NCBI GenBank assembly: GCA_963573315.1 | Contig: OY752153.1 | Location: 434,001-498,000 of the forward strand | DNA from: Entomortierella parvispora | Lineage: Eukaryota; Mortierellomycota; Mortierellomycetes; Mortierellales; Mortierellaceae | DNA length: 64,000 bases | Direction of reading: 5' to 3' | Shown here: piece after piece, positions 45,000 to 55,278 of the stretch | Position numbering within the stretch: the stretch's first letter is position 1 | How the letters are laid out: each line of letters opens with the position of its first letter | Translations under genes and position numbers: made by a program | Notes under the pieces: generated by a model | Told to the model about the DNA's origin: nothing | The model's database searches: none | Seen by the model: the letters and a program-made list of their open reading frames with translations, nothing else

Positions 45000-47241
45000 G
45001 AAAGAGAGTAATGCTTTATGTTAATGTATATTGTGAGTTAGAGACTGAGGAACTAGACAAGGACTAACAGGGGGCTTATATACTAGGAGGCGAGAGAGTC
45101 CGGTAATGGTTACGGATACAGATCCAGGATCAGAGAAGAACAAGGAAACAGATGGAAGGCGGCTGTCGACAAGATTCGTCATGGCGATGAGCATGGATAT
45201 ATAAGTGAGTGTCAGGATGGCGTCGCCGGTGGTAATGGACGTCGTGATGGACCAGGGGCAGACCGATGCTAGGATAACCATAGGTACAACCTTGATCAGG
45301 AAGGCGACAGACTGACAGGGATTGGTGCGGAGGGTGGCTGATCGGGACTAGAGGTGACGGCCCAATGAACACGAGTGCAGAAACTAGGGAAATAGTCCAG
45401 GACGCCTACTAATTTAGTCCAGGTTGGTGACAAGCACAGACAAAGCGCCAGCTCATGCCAAAAAAGCCGGTGAGCGGCCGATGTATCAACCGACAGTCTC
45501 CGCCGATGGCTGTTTGGGCAAGGGCAAGGGCAAGGACAAAGCGGCGGTACTGCCAAACCCCTGCACTTTTCCTCCTGAGCTAACTTCCCTATCAGCTTCG
45601 CGTCCGAGGTCCTCAAGACTTCGAACATGGGCAGTGACGAGTTTCCGGCTACTCAGTCCTCGTCTCGTTTTGGGCTGTCCCGTGAAGCAAGAGTCAGGGC
45701 CAGACTCTCAGCCATGTGGGTGTCTTCCTATCTCAGAATGTTTTTGGGACGATCAGTTATGTGCATCAACCCCGATAAATTGAAGGTTTATGTAGCTGAC
45801 GGTGAAGGCACATACACACATAATCTAGTATATCCTCGGGTTCTGGAATGGCAAATAGCCGGTTTTTGGTCTAATGAAGAAAAAAAAATTCAAAAACAAA
45901 GTGGCTCGGGGCAAGTCTGCTAGCATCCTGTCAATATTCAGAGTCCTCCCTTTCTTGCGCAGTGGTCAATAACAGCTTATTCTTTCGGTCGCTCGGGCGA
46001 GTACCTATGTTGTCGCTGGCGCTTTCAGGAAAGGTTGACTACAGTTGTGACACTGTCCTCGCAAAGCCTGAATGATACTTGGATACTTGCTACCACGTCT
46101 GCGCCAACGGCGATAGGAGTGTTTTCTTTCTTATTCGTCAAAATATTAGAAAGCGCAATGTTGGGAACTCCCATGTATCTGCTTGTCTGTAAAACTCTCC
46201 GATGTTTGCAGTGGAACATTTTGCTCTTCCGACTCGATTTCAGGGTCCTGCTGCACCTACTCAACGTGTGTGCGTTTTAAGGTCTCCGGTGCATCTTCTT
46301 CAAAATACATCGCAGAGTGATTATTATTGAAGAGCTCAAGTAGCAGCTCGTGCTGGTGAGCTGAAAAATCCATTAAGGAGAGAGGAAGAATGTGAGATAG
46401 GCATTAGATTTTGCAAGAAGGGACAATGAGAAGAATGGTGATCATTGATATCTCGAAGCAGGCACGGAACAAGGAAGTACATGGCAGATCGATAACAGGA
46501 TCCCATAAACCAAGACGCGATCGACCGGACTATCCAGAAGTCAAATAGGCGGTTTGAGTCGAACTGTGAGATTCATCATGCCCCCTGCCTTGAAGTACCC
46601 AGAGCCTCAGACAACCCGAACGGATTGGATAAAGATCAATGGCATCTCCAACACTGTAACTAATGTCGACACGGGAGAATCAAAGTAGTCCTTCGAATTC
46701 AGAGGCGAGAGAACTCTTCGAGAGAGAAATGTACGCTTCCTGCAATGTTGACAATCTTCACAGGGTAATCTTGGAAACAATGCGACGTGCTTTCCAGAGC
46801 CCCATCCGCGATTTATGACTCAAGATTATCAACTTTCTGCCTCTATCTTTTGCAACGGGTCCACCTATGCTGCACCGTCAACATAAGTGATATAACGCTA
46901 TCGCTATCTACGATGGCAAAGGAAGCCACAAGTGCCGGTTCATGTCTGACTTGAGATGAATAAGAAACGTTTGACACCGTTGTCTGGTATATAAAAGTAT
47001 CCTCGGGAAGAGCCACATACCATACAACAACAACAAGACGTACCCTCCAATAACCGTCATGAAAATTAAATGGTGCATAGGTCCGAAGAGGAGCCAGAAG
47101 TTATAAGCGAATGGAAGACAATGAGAGTAAGACTAAGAGTCTTTATTTTCAAGATACGGTGTGCTCTGCATAGGTCACCGATTACTACAATTAAAGCTCT
47201 GAGGCTGTATGGCCGGAAGTCGAAGGAAGCGGACCGAGGAC
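45000..47241. other. 2.2-kb region without a supported gene
   Basis: It holds a diverged repeat of the 44.8-44.9 kb sequence at about 45417-45560, fragments of hydrophobic minus-strand frames near 45100-45300, and a plus-strand TATATAAAAG at about 46989 with a leader-like CAACAACAACAAG stretch before an ATG at 47059 that opens only a 15-codon frame. I read these as decayed genes that I cannot identify. Confidence 0.3.
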
Positions 47242-47559
47242 TTACAACTGCCAGCAATAAACAGAGTGAGTGATATCCGCAAACTGAAGTTCGCCCAAGT
47301 TGTCGATATTTCTGCTCCATAGCTGCTGACTCTTGCCCTGGCTTGCATTACACCCTAACGCCTCGTAGATGATGCAGTTCCAGTCGTTGTCAAGCTGGAT
47401 GGAATTAACATGGTCAGAGCAGGGGTAGGGGATTTGAGTACAGATTCCGGAGGGAGTACCGAAGTCACACTTCTTTCCGGTCAGGCTGTTGCCAGTAAAC
47501 ACAGTTCAGGCAGAGCAGTAGGTGATGAGGGTGGCCAAGGTAACAATCTGGAGCTTCAT
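47242..47559 (-). pseudogene. beta/gamma-crystallin-like secreted protein gene with nonsense codon
   Basis: On the minus strand the ATG at 47559 begins a signal-peptide-like MKLQIVTLATLITYCSA. TGA follows in frame at 47506-47508. The same frame then continues to 47242 with 'TVFTGNSLTGKKCDFG', paired cysteines, 'HVNSIQLDNDWNCIIYEALGC' and 'DITHSVYCW', a pattern resembling beta/gamma-crystallin repeats and the intact gene at 55826-56206. One base change would explain the break. A reverse-strand TATATAAG sits about 220 bp upstream. Confidence 0.55.
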
Positions 47560-47773
47560 GATGGATGCGTTTTAAGCTACAACGACAGGTGGAAAAATGA
47601 AGGAAATGGTGAGTCGTTTGTTTATGAGACAGTACTGTACAGGAGCGCGCGTAAATCTTTGCTCAATAGTTGTTTGCTGTGGAAACTCTGCGGTGGATGC
47701 AAGGGTCACTTACTTGGAGGGTTGTCGAGGTGGGTGGTGATGAGAAATAAGAAAATGAGGACAATGGCCCTTA

Positions 47774-47781
47774 CTTATATA
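47774..47781 (-). promoter_or_regulatory. possible TATA box of the crystallin-like pseudogene
   Basis: TATATAAG on the minus strand, about 215-220 bp upstream of the ATG at 47559. The spacing is similar to the TATAAATA of the intact relative at 55571. Confidence 0.35.
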
Positions 47782-47907
47782 AAAATTGAGAAAGGCGAAG
47801 TCGAGTGAGCCTGACTGAAGCGGAGAGTCAGGAATCGTACCTTCCAAGAACTACAGCAATGCAAGCGCGAGAGTGTCAGCTGTACAATCGATCTATGAAT
47901 GAATAGA

Positions 47908-48180
47908 GTAGACTGTATGTATAGTCCACTACTGTACCAAGACTTTTGGTCTCCCCAGTCAGTTGCACAAAATCAATTCAAAAAATATAAGAACTCAAGT
48001 CTTTCTGGTGCTCAATCGTCAGAAAAAAACCTCGCTCCAGCCAGATTCGTACTCATGGAGTCATGATCCCCGAAGAAAGATTTTCAAAATCCTTATATTT
48101 TTTGAATTGATTTTGTGCGACTGACTGGGGAAACCAATTAAGAAGACCAAAGGTCTTCTAAATTGGAAGTAGACGGTAGA
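47908..48180. mobile_element. MITE-like hairpin element, copy 1
   Basis: 47953-47992 (CCCCAGTCAGTTGCACAAAA, then ATCAATTCAAAAAATATAAG) is the reverse complement of 48090-48128 apart from one or two bases. Both arms are followed outward by small hairpins (for example AAGACC/GGTCTT near 48143-48158). A second, partial copy occurs at 63240-63400. There is no coding capacity. Outer limits are approximate. Confidence 0.65.
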
Positions 48181-48182
48181 GT

Positions 48183-49271
48183 CCTGGATAAAAAAAATCG
48201 ATCTTTACAATCGTGACCCTCTGGTTACAGTGCTTTTGAATTTCCTTCCTGGCGTCTGTTCGGGCTCTGTTTGTGCAACGCCTGGTCAATTGAAGTGAGT
48301 GTTGTACTATGCGCGTTTTACATGTTTGTTTGTTCAAACAATGAAAACTGTTTCGTGTCACCTGAATCTTCAATACCTCCGCGCAACACCCAGCTCTGGG
48401 GAAAGTCCGGCACAACTCTCACCCATAGTGCCTTTTGAAGAAAGATGAGGCTGAATTGGGGACATATGACTGCAACCTGTTTTTGCCCGTGTCTTGTCCG
48501 TTACTGTACAGTACAGTCTAGTAAGCTCTAGTAACCCATGTTGGAAGTGTCAGCATGTCGTCCAGTTGGACAGATCCTTATTTGTCGTCTTGATCCTTAC
48601 CTCTCGTTACTTGCCCTTGCCCCTTAGCCTCTTAGCCCTTTGCCCCTGGTTGACTGTTGTCGGTCAATTGCTCTTATTTGTCGGCCCTTTTCCCTCATCT
48701 GCGCCGTCAAACTTTCCACACGCTTGAGGCCATAGACGAGAAAATGTCGAGCTTGCAAACGCCGTTTCTGGAGACGCGTACTGTACAAGGTTCCCTGCAA
48801 GTGTCAGCTGTTATGGATTTTGAAGAGATGTTTAGTCTCGAATTGACAAAAGGCTCGATAATATACGGATGCGAAGGTAGTGAGGACTTCAAGGAACTAC
48901 TTTTATTAAAATTCTAAAAATGTCGACTTTTGGTTGAATCTTTTCCGAACTTCGTGAATAAGTGTAGTTTCCAATTGCCTATCAAATCATGCTGAGATAG
49001 CTCGTAAGCAGGACGAGTGGGTCATGGATGAGCATGAACGGTTTTCAAAATTGGCGATTTTTCACCACTTCACCAGTCGAATATCGGTGAGAATCGATCA
49101 CAAACGTATGAAAATGAGATGAGCCACTATTGTACTGTATCCTATCACTGAAAGACGCCAGTTTAAAACCACAGTGAAAGCCAGTATTGTACTGTATAAA
49201 GCACTACGTTGATGCAACTTGCCGGTTCAGTGTTTTCGTGTGAGAGCGCTTGAGAGTATTAATGGGAGTAC
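48183..49271. other. intergenic, no supported gene
   Basis: About 1.1 kb with several TACTGTAC/GTACAGTA octamers (48502, 48509, 48779) and no domain-bearing frame. Confidence 0.3.
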
Positions 49272-49522
49272 AGTCGACTCGCAAATTCTCGTCACTTTTC
49301 ATAGTGGAAAGTGATGGGAAATGGATTGCACGGCTCTAGCACGCAAACTCTGAAAAGATCGATGTTCCACAGACCTCCAACAGGCAAAAAAGACCAAATT
49401 TTCATTTTACAGCGTGTGGTGGGTTCCCTTTAGAGAGTATCTCATATGCGTGAAACCTCTGGCACGCAATTTCAATTCCCGTCACTTTCCACTAGAGAAG
49501 TGACGGGAATTTGCATCGACTG
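49272..49522. mobile_element. ~250-bp element with nested inverted repeats
   Basis: The ends read AGTCGACTCGCAAATTCTCG and, as reverse complement, AGTCGATGCAAATTCCCGTC. In addition each end is itself a hairpin: 'GTCACTTT' faces 'AAAGTGAT' near 49291-49313, and 'CCCGTCACTT' faces 'AAGTGACGGG' near 49479-49508. There is no coding capacity. This is consistent with a MITE; the end points are approximate. Confidence 0.6.
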
Positions 49523-49690
49523 CCTGCGGTACCGTTTGTGCCTCGGAGTTCATCCTTTTTCGACGCCCGGTTTCTGCTCTTGATCACATTTTAAGGGGTT
49601 TAGACATTCACTCCAATTGAGTTTGCTTTGCGCCCTCAACTCCTGATTCCTTCCTCTACACCATCTATCCCATTATCGTCCTCCATCGCC

Positions 49691-51162
49691 ATGGAGGAGG
49701 TCATCTACCCTCTACAGACACAGCAGGAAGCAAAAGAGTACCCACTTCTCTGGTGGACGGAGTGGTTCCATTCTAGAGTCGAGGAGGGCAAGGTGGTCGA
49801 TTATTGCGGTCTGCCTTACACTTGCAGATTTACTCTGGACAAGACCAAGTACGATGAGTCCAAGGTCGTCATCATCCATGCATCCCGCTTTCAGTTTGAG
49901 ACTGACAACGTCCCTAATCTTCTTGATGTAAAGTCCGGAAAGAAGGCTCTCATCCTCAACACTCGTAAGTGAATGTCGTCCAATTAAATGAAAAAAAAAA
50001 AAATATGCGATTTTTGTCTTGCCATTCTGCAATTGCTTACATTCACTTCCCAATCAGTTGAGTCACCCAGGACCTTCCAGATCAAATCGGAGTGGACAAG
50101 CATCTTCACTCACCTATGGTCCTACTCTTTCGACGCGGACTTTGTGTCGACCTACTTTATTGCAGGACGAGGGCCGACATCATTCCTCAATAACGTCCTC
50201 TCCAAACCAGTGTACACCATTCAAGAGAAGAACGAGCTCAGAAAGAATTTAGCGCCCGTGGCATGGCTTGTCAGTAGTTGCACATCGGGAAACGGACGTC
50301 ACTTTTATATTAAGCAGCTCATGAAGTATATCGACGTCGACATTTATGGTCACTGCATGAAGAACAAGGAGTGGCCGGTGCATCCAAGTAAGAGGCCCAC
50401 TTCATTCTTTTACTATGTATCTTTATTGTGCTGTAGACTGAACTTGTCTCCTCGATTTCCTCTACTCCCTACTAAGATGGGGTGGCGTTCACGGATCGCG
50501 AGATTGTCTCACGGTATAAGTTCTACCTCAGCATTGAAAACTCCAATTGCGAGGACTATGTTACCGAAAAAATCGAACGCCCTTATGCGGTAGGAGTCGT
50601 TCCTATTCTGGACGGACCCAAGGATTATTCCCGCTTCTTGGCGACCAATCACTCCTCTCTCCGCTTGGACGACTTTGCAACGCCAGAACAACTTGCCCTC
50701 CGTGTTCACCAGTTGGACAAGGACGACGCCGCTTACTCGAGGTATCTAGACTACAAGGATCCCGCCAACCCAGTTGACTCTCTGCTTAATCCAAGATTGC
50801 TCGAGACCTTTGATGCTCCTCAGGGATCATGGGGACCGGATGACCGAGGAGCTCGTTGCGGAATATGTAAACTGGCGCATGACATGACTGAGGGAATCTA
50901 CCAGCTGACCCCTGACAAAGTCATAGGGCCTGACACATCTTGCTACTCCAAAAAATGGGTGTACGTCAGTTGGGTCGCCGAGTTTTACTGGTGGATTATT
51001 GCCCTGGTTGCTCTGGGCGTCTTTGCAATTGTCGCACTAGTCTTTGTTTGTAGAGTAAATCACAGGGTTCGCAGGTCGGTCTTGGCGCTTAAACACAACC
51101 TAACACCTCCTGGATGGAGACGGAAGCGGGTGGCAAATGCGGAAGATTATCAGCTTCTTTAG
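49691..51162 (+). CDS. GT10-family (alpha-1,3-fucosyltransferase-like) glycosyltransferase, 3 exons
   Basis: Exons 49691-49964, 50058-50387, 50477-51162, all phases consistent, 338 residues. The start is the ATG at 49691 in a GCCATGG context; an in-frame ATG-like start 21 codons upstream would add no signal peptide. The hallmark GT10 motif is 'YKFYLSIENSNCEDYVTEKI' followed by 'PYAVGVVPI'. It is preceded by 'SSCTSGNGR' and 'IDVDIYGHC' blocks. Four Cys near residues 257-285 could form disulfides. Unlike usual type II fucosyltransferases, the only strong membrane span is near the C-terminus (about 281-305), followed by a basic tail. The expected reaction is transfer of a sugar from a GDP-sugar to a glycan in the Golgi; the acceptor is unknown. 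Confidence 0.85.
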
Positions 51163-52149
51163 AATGTAAGTTTATTATTTAATATAGTCTATTATACTAA
51201 GGACCGGCTCACAACTAAAAGGGCTGGTTTTCAATATCAATTGTACCAACAATAAAACACTTACAGGCATTTGAAAAAAAAAGACCTTGTTCCTGACATC
51301 AAAGGTTTCCAGCGATCGCCATGCAACTGCAGTATCTGTCATGGAAGAAGTATGAAAGGAACAGCAAAAGTAACCACGTTTTGGGACCTGCCACTTTTTA
51401 AACTGGAGAATTTTTTTTTGGAGACGACTTCTTATTTTTTAATCGATTTTTCTCTTATCTGTCTCCTATGATCTGTTGCTCGGGTTTATGGTGCTCCCTT
51501 ATGGGGTACTCTGGATTAATGCTCTAGGCACCGCAAAGAAGAGGTCTTAATGACGGCTCCAATGTGCAGTAAAATCTTGGACATATATTCTCAACTGAAG
51601 ATCTTTGGTAAGAATATCACTGAAATTTTCAAAATCTCGAAATCTTGGAAAGGAAGGCTACCGTGCTATTCTTCTTCAATCTCCTCCCCCATCCAGCTGA
51701 TGACCCACAGAGGAAACTGCATGGCCACTTGATCTGTTGTTGAGAATCTCTTACTCTAGGCTCTTCCCCATACCCAGCATTGCAGCTAGGTCTCCCCTCG
51801 TTTTCGGGAACTTTGGAGGGGCATTGGAGTTGAGAGATGGGTCGAAATGATTTAAAAAGGTTGAAGATGCTGTTAGTTTCGTTTGAAGTCAGTGGCGATT
51901 AGCGCAGTTTAATGATGCCCAGCGGGCCAAAATGAACCAAGGAGAGGTGCTCGAAGTTGATTTTCGAGATAAAACTGGATAAAACGCGTCCCTGGATCAC
52001 TGTGCCTGAATTCCACCACACACGTTAAAAGAGAAAAAACTCGTGTTTTGACCCTTCTGCTTAAAATTGAGCCAGTCTTCACAGGAAAGATTAAATGAAA
52101 AACTACCTCGAAGTATAGTTGGAAGAGTAGGTAGTTTGGCAATGCGTGT
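51163..52149. other. intergenic, no supported gene
   Basis: About 1 kb, AT-rich, downstream of the GT10 gene. T-rich sequence near 51410-51450. No domain-bearing frame was seen. Confidence 0.3.
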
Positions 52150-52980
52150 TTGCCGTCCTTCTCTGACCATGCGCTCCCTGGCCATGCAACTCCCAGACCA
52201 CGCACTACCAGTTTTCTCCTCCGCGTCGGAGAGGGTCGAGCGCGATGCGTCCTTGAAGATCCTGCCAGTCCTACCCCTACTGCTGCCTGCAGTACAATCC
52301 GGATCCCTAATCAGTTCATCTTTCGTCTAGTCGGGCCCGACGACCCGGACATGCGTCATCGCGCAGAGATGCAGTTCATCCGGACCCTCTACCCAGGAAT
52401 CTCTGATCGCCTTCCAAACCTTGGAAATCTTTGCCAATCCCCAAGCTCAAAAAGCCGTAGAGTTCTTGGTCAAGCACGCATTGTTCGCCCCCCTCAATTC
52501 CAACATCGATCTTCTCAACCCTCTCTCTCTCTCAACAGAAATGACTCCTGGAGTTACTTCCGAATACAATGCAAGACATTGTATCGCCGACGAGGATTCC
52601 CCTGATGCTGGACAATACACACAGGAATTTCTCAACACCATGAACCTTTCTGGATTACCTCCTTTCAAGTTGGAACTCGAAGTGGGTCAACCCATCATCC
52701 TTCTTTGAAATATTAACCCTGCCAAAGGTTTGTGCAATGGAACCCGCCTTATTATTCGATGTTTAGGACAAAGGTTCATTGGTGCAATCGTCATCCACGG
52801 TGTGAACAAGGGACACTACACATGCATCCCACGTGTCCCCCTCACAAGTTCGGAAAACGACAAATCCTTCCCAATTGTCTTTTGCAGGACCCAGTTCCCC
52901 ATCAAACCTACATGGGGCTCTTTGATACCATTGTATCAGAAACGCGCAATACCTCAGAGGATTTGGTCAAAATCGGATGA
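52150..52980 (+). pseudogene. Helitron helicase (Pif1-like) C-terminal fragment
   Basis: One frame reads 'TTSFLLRVGEGRA' and 'IRIPNQFIF'. After a frameshift at about 52400-52430 another gives 'FANPQAQKAVEFLVKHALFA', 'NSNIDLLN' and 'YTQEFLNTMNLSGLPPFKLE', then an in-frame TGA at 52706-52708, then 'NINPAKGLCNGTRLIIRCLG' and 'GHYTCIPRVPL'. These are the ordered motifs of the Pif1-type helicase end of Rep-helicase Helitron proteins. It breaks off near 52920 before the final 'INKAQGQ' motif. Clearly dead: one frameshift, one stop and both ends missing. Confidence 0.7.
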
Positions 52981-53189
52981 AGACGGAGATAACGGACTCG
53001 TTATTCTATGAAACAAGCATTCACAGTCGTGAGGCAGTAAGTGGCATATCACGTCATGCAACAGTCACTTTACATGCTTGGTGATAGCCTAATGCTAATG
53101 TATTCCTCAGGGTGTCTGGTATGACTTGGACGGAAGTGTACTGATGAAAACGATGGTGCCTGTGAAAATGACACAGATATCACGGCACG

Positions 53190-53931
53190 GGTAACGACAA
53201 CACGGATGATGACGATGCGAGAGATGACGATGAGAGTGATAACGATGCAGACAAAGATGAACAGCTGGAAACGAGCCATGCTTCTTCATTGGGAGATTTA
53301 TTGAGCGAGCTGGACCCATCTGAGATTGATTGCGTCTATCGCGTGTCGCGAATAGGCAACAGAACTTCTGCAGCGCACACGCTTCTCTTCAAGGATGGAG
53401 GTTATATGTGCACGTGTCTTCTTTTGCATCATGCTGGAAGACCCCGCCTTCAAGTACACATCCAATTGATCCGCCCTCGATGGCTCAGAGGAGCATTTAA
53501 AGACAGAGAGGATCTCGACCCTTCATCCCGGCCTTTCCTGTCCACATCTAGCCACCGCCGTGCTACAAACGGCGATCGCCTAACAGGTCCAAACTGCATG
53601 CGAGCCATCCCGAAGCTACTTTCTTCTCTGGATAGCATCTCTCCTGCCTAAAAGAAGGAACTTTCACAACTGTCACGCTATGCAGATTTACAAAATCAAA
53701 CGAACGATCTGTTGAGGACAGCTGTGGATAATCCAGTGCTGGATGAAACCCCCCGCAAAAGGACTGCAGACAGTTGTGGTAGATTTGCAAACCCAAATTG
53801 AGGCCATGACGGGGCACATGAAGGTCAAAGACCCATTGGTTTGGCCTGCCACGGGTAAAGTCTCGAACAAACGGATCAAATCCAGTGCAGAGATTTCAAT
53901 GGGCACAAAGAAGCACAAACGAGATTCATAG
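53190..53931 (+). pseudogene. SWIM zinc-finger / MULE-transposase-like C-terminal fragment
   Basis: The frame begins with an Asp-rich stretch, then 'SSLGDLLSELDPSEIDCVYR', 'TLLFKDGGYMCTCLLLHHAG' and 'VHIQLIRPRWLRGAFKD', and ends with a stop at 53649-53651. CxCx(n) is the first half of a SWIM zinc finger; the expected second half (CRH-type) is missing. A further stretch to 53931 reads 'LSQLSRYADLQNQTNDLLRT' and, after another shift, 'DPLVWPATGKVSNKRIKSSA', the type of tail seen in MULE transposase relatives. Broken and non-functional. Confidence 0.55.
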
Positions 53932-54294
53932 TCTTAGAAATGAGTGTTCGGAAGGAAAATCAAGGGGTGGGGCTGGTAGTGCTCGATTCCAGCCCATCCA
54001 GAGGTCAAAGTGGAGATCCGTTGAGTGCAATTACTGGTATCTTCTCGAATGAGGGAAATAAGCAAACTGTAGCGACTTCGAGTAATGTTAAAGGTCGGTA
54101 GCGATTGGTTGCGATAAGAGACAAGAGTGACAAAACTACGATTGTCTCCGGGATGGAGTGGAGGAAGGCTATGATAAGACTCTGAATGTACTGAAGGCGC
54201 CTCCGGGTGTGAAAGAGCTGACCAACAAGGAAAGGAGGGAAGAAGCCAAGAGGCCACCTTTGTTGTTCGTAGGCTACGTGGTGGAAGAAAAGGT

Positions 54295-54675
54295 AAGTTA
54301 GAAGCGGACGACAAGAAAGAGAGCGGACGACAAACAAGGAAAGCGGAGGACAGTTAACGAACGCGAACGACAAGGTGTAAGTTGAGAGGACAAATAAAAG
54401 CACTGAACAAACCGGACGACATAAAGGAAATGGACGACAAGGAGCGAGCTGAGACGACAAACATGACCACAGAATAAAGCCGGGCGACAAATAACAGAAC
54501 GGGACGACAGACAACACGAGCAGGACGACAAATAACAGAGGAGGACGACAGACAACAGAGCAGGACGACAAATAACAGAGGAGGACGACAGACAACAGAG
54601 CAGGACGACAAATAACAGAGGAGGACGACAAATAACAAAGCAGGACGACAAATAACCACTGTCGGACAGGACGAC
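54295..54675 (+). repeat. 20-bp minisatellite
   Basis: Tandem array of AGGACGACAAATAACAGAGG-type 20-bp units, most regular at about 54520-54655, where two variants (AATAAC and GACAAC cores) alternate to give a 40-bp higher-order period. Less regular GCGGACGACAA units extend to the left. Open frames through it are translations of the repeat. Confidence 0.85.
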
Positions 54676-54690
54676 AAGCAGACAGTCCCA

Positions 54691-54950
54691 CGTTCAACTG
54701 CTCAGATGTGGATAAATCGCTGTGGGCGAGGGGGGCGGGGTAGCAATCTTCAAGATGCACAAAGCGCATGCTGTCCCTAAACTAGACTAGCGAGGATAAC
54801 ACTGCGCTTTGTGTTCAGCAGAATGTACCGGTACTGAAAATGCTCATACAATTCCTCAACGTCTGTGCAACATTCAACTGCTCAGATGTGGATAAATCGT
54901 TGTGGGCAGGGAGCAAGCAATCTTTAAGATGCGTTATCCCCACAAAGCGC
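54691..54950 (+). repeat. pair of ~75-bp direct repeats
   Basis: TTCAACTGCTCAGATGTGGA and its continuation occur at 54693-54765 and again at 54872-54950 with small differences (GATAAATCGCTGTGGGC versus GATAAATCGTTGTGGGC). They are about 180 bp apart and lie between the minisatellite and the palindrome. Confidence 0.75.
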
Positions 54951-54997
54951 GGACGTGGCTATTTATCGGCCCGTCCGACAGATACCTATTAAAATAC

Positions 54998-55278
54998 GGA
55001 CGTGTCTATTTGCCGGCCCGTTCAACAGATAGTCTACCTATTAAAATACCTATTTGTTGGTCTGTGCTACAGCTCCCCATCTGCTGTCCTGCGCCCTTAT
55101 CCATTGTCGCTCCGTCACTCAATTCCATTGCCCCCGAAATTTGTTCATTAGAATTGAGTGACGGAGCGACAATGGATAAGGGCGCAGGACAGCAGATGGG
55201 GAGCTGTAGCACAGACCAACAAATAGGTATTTTAATAGGTAGACTATCTGTTGAACGGGCCGGCAAATAGACACGTCC
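54998..55278. repeat. perfect palindrome with 128-bp arms and 25-bp loop
   Basis: 54998-55125 and 55151-55278 are exact reverse complements as read base by base, around a 25-bp centre (55126-55150). The left arm's first ~45 bp are also present in diverged direct orientation just upstream (54951-54995, GGACGTGGCTATTTATCGG...). Open frames on both strands are mirror products. Confidence 0.9.

Noticed and set aside
54005-54769. 254-residue minus-strand frame rich in 'CRPALL...VVLLCYLSS'
   Set aside because: It is the translation of the 20-bp minisatellite (all three frames are open because 60 bp equals three units), so it is not evidence of a membrane protein.
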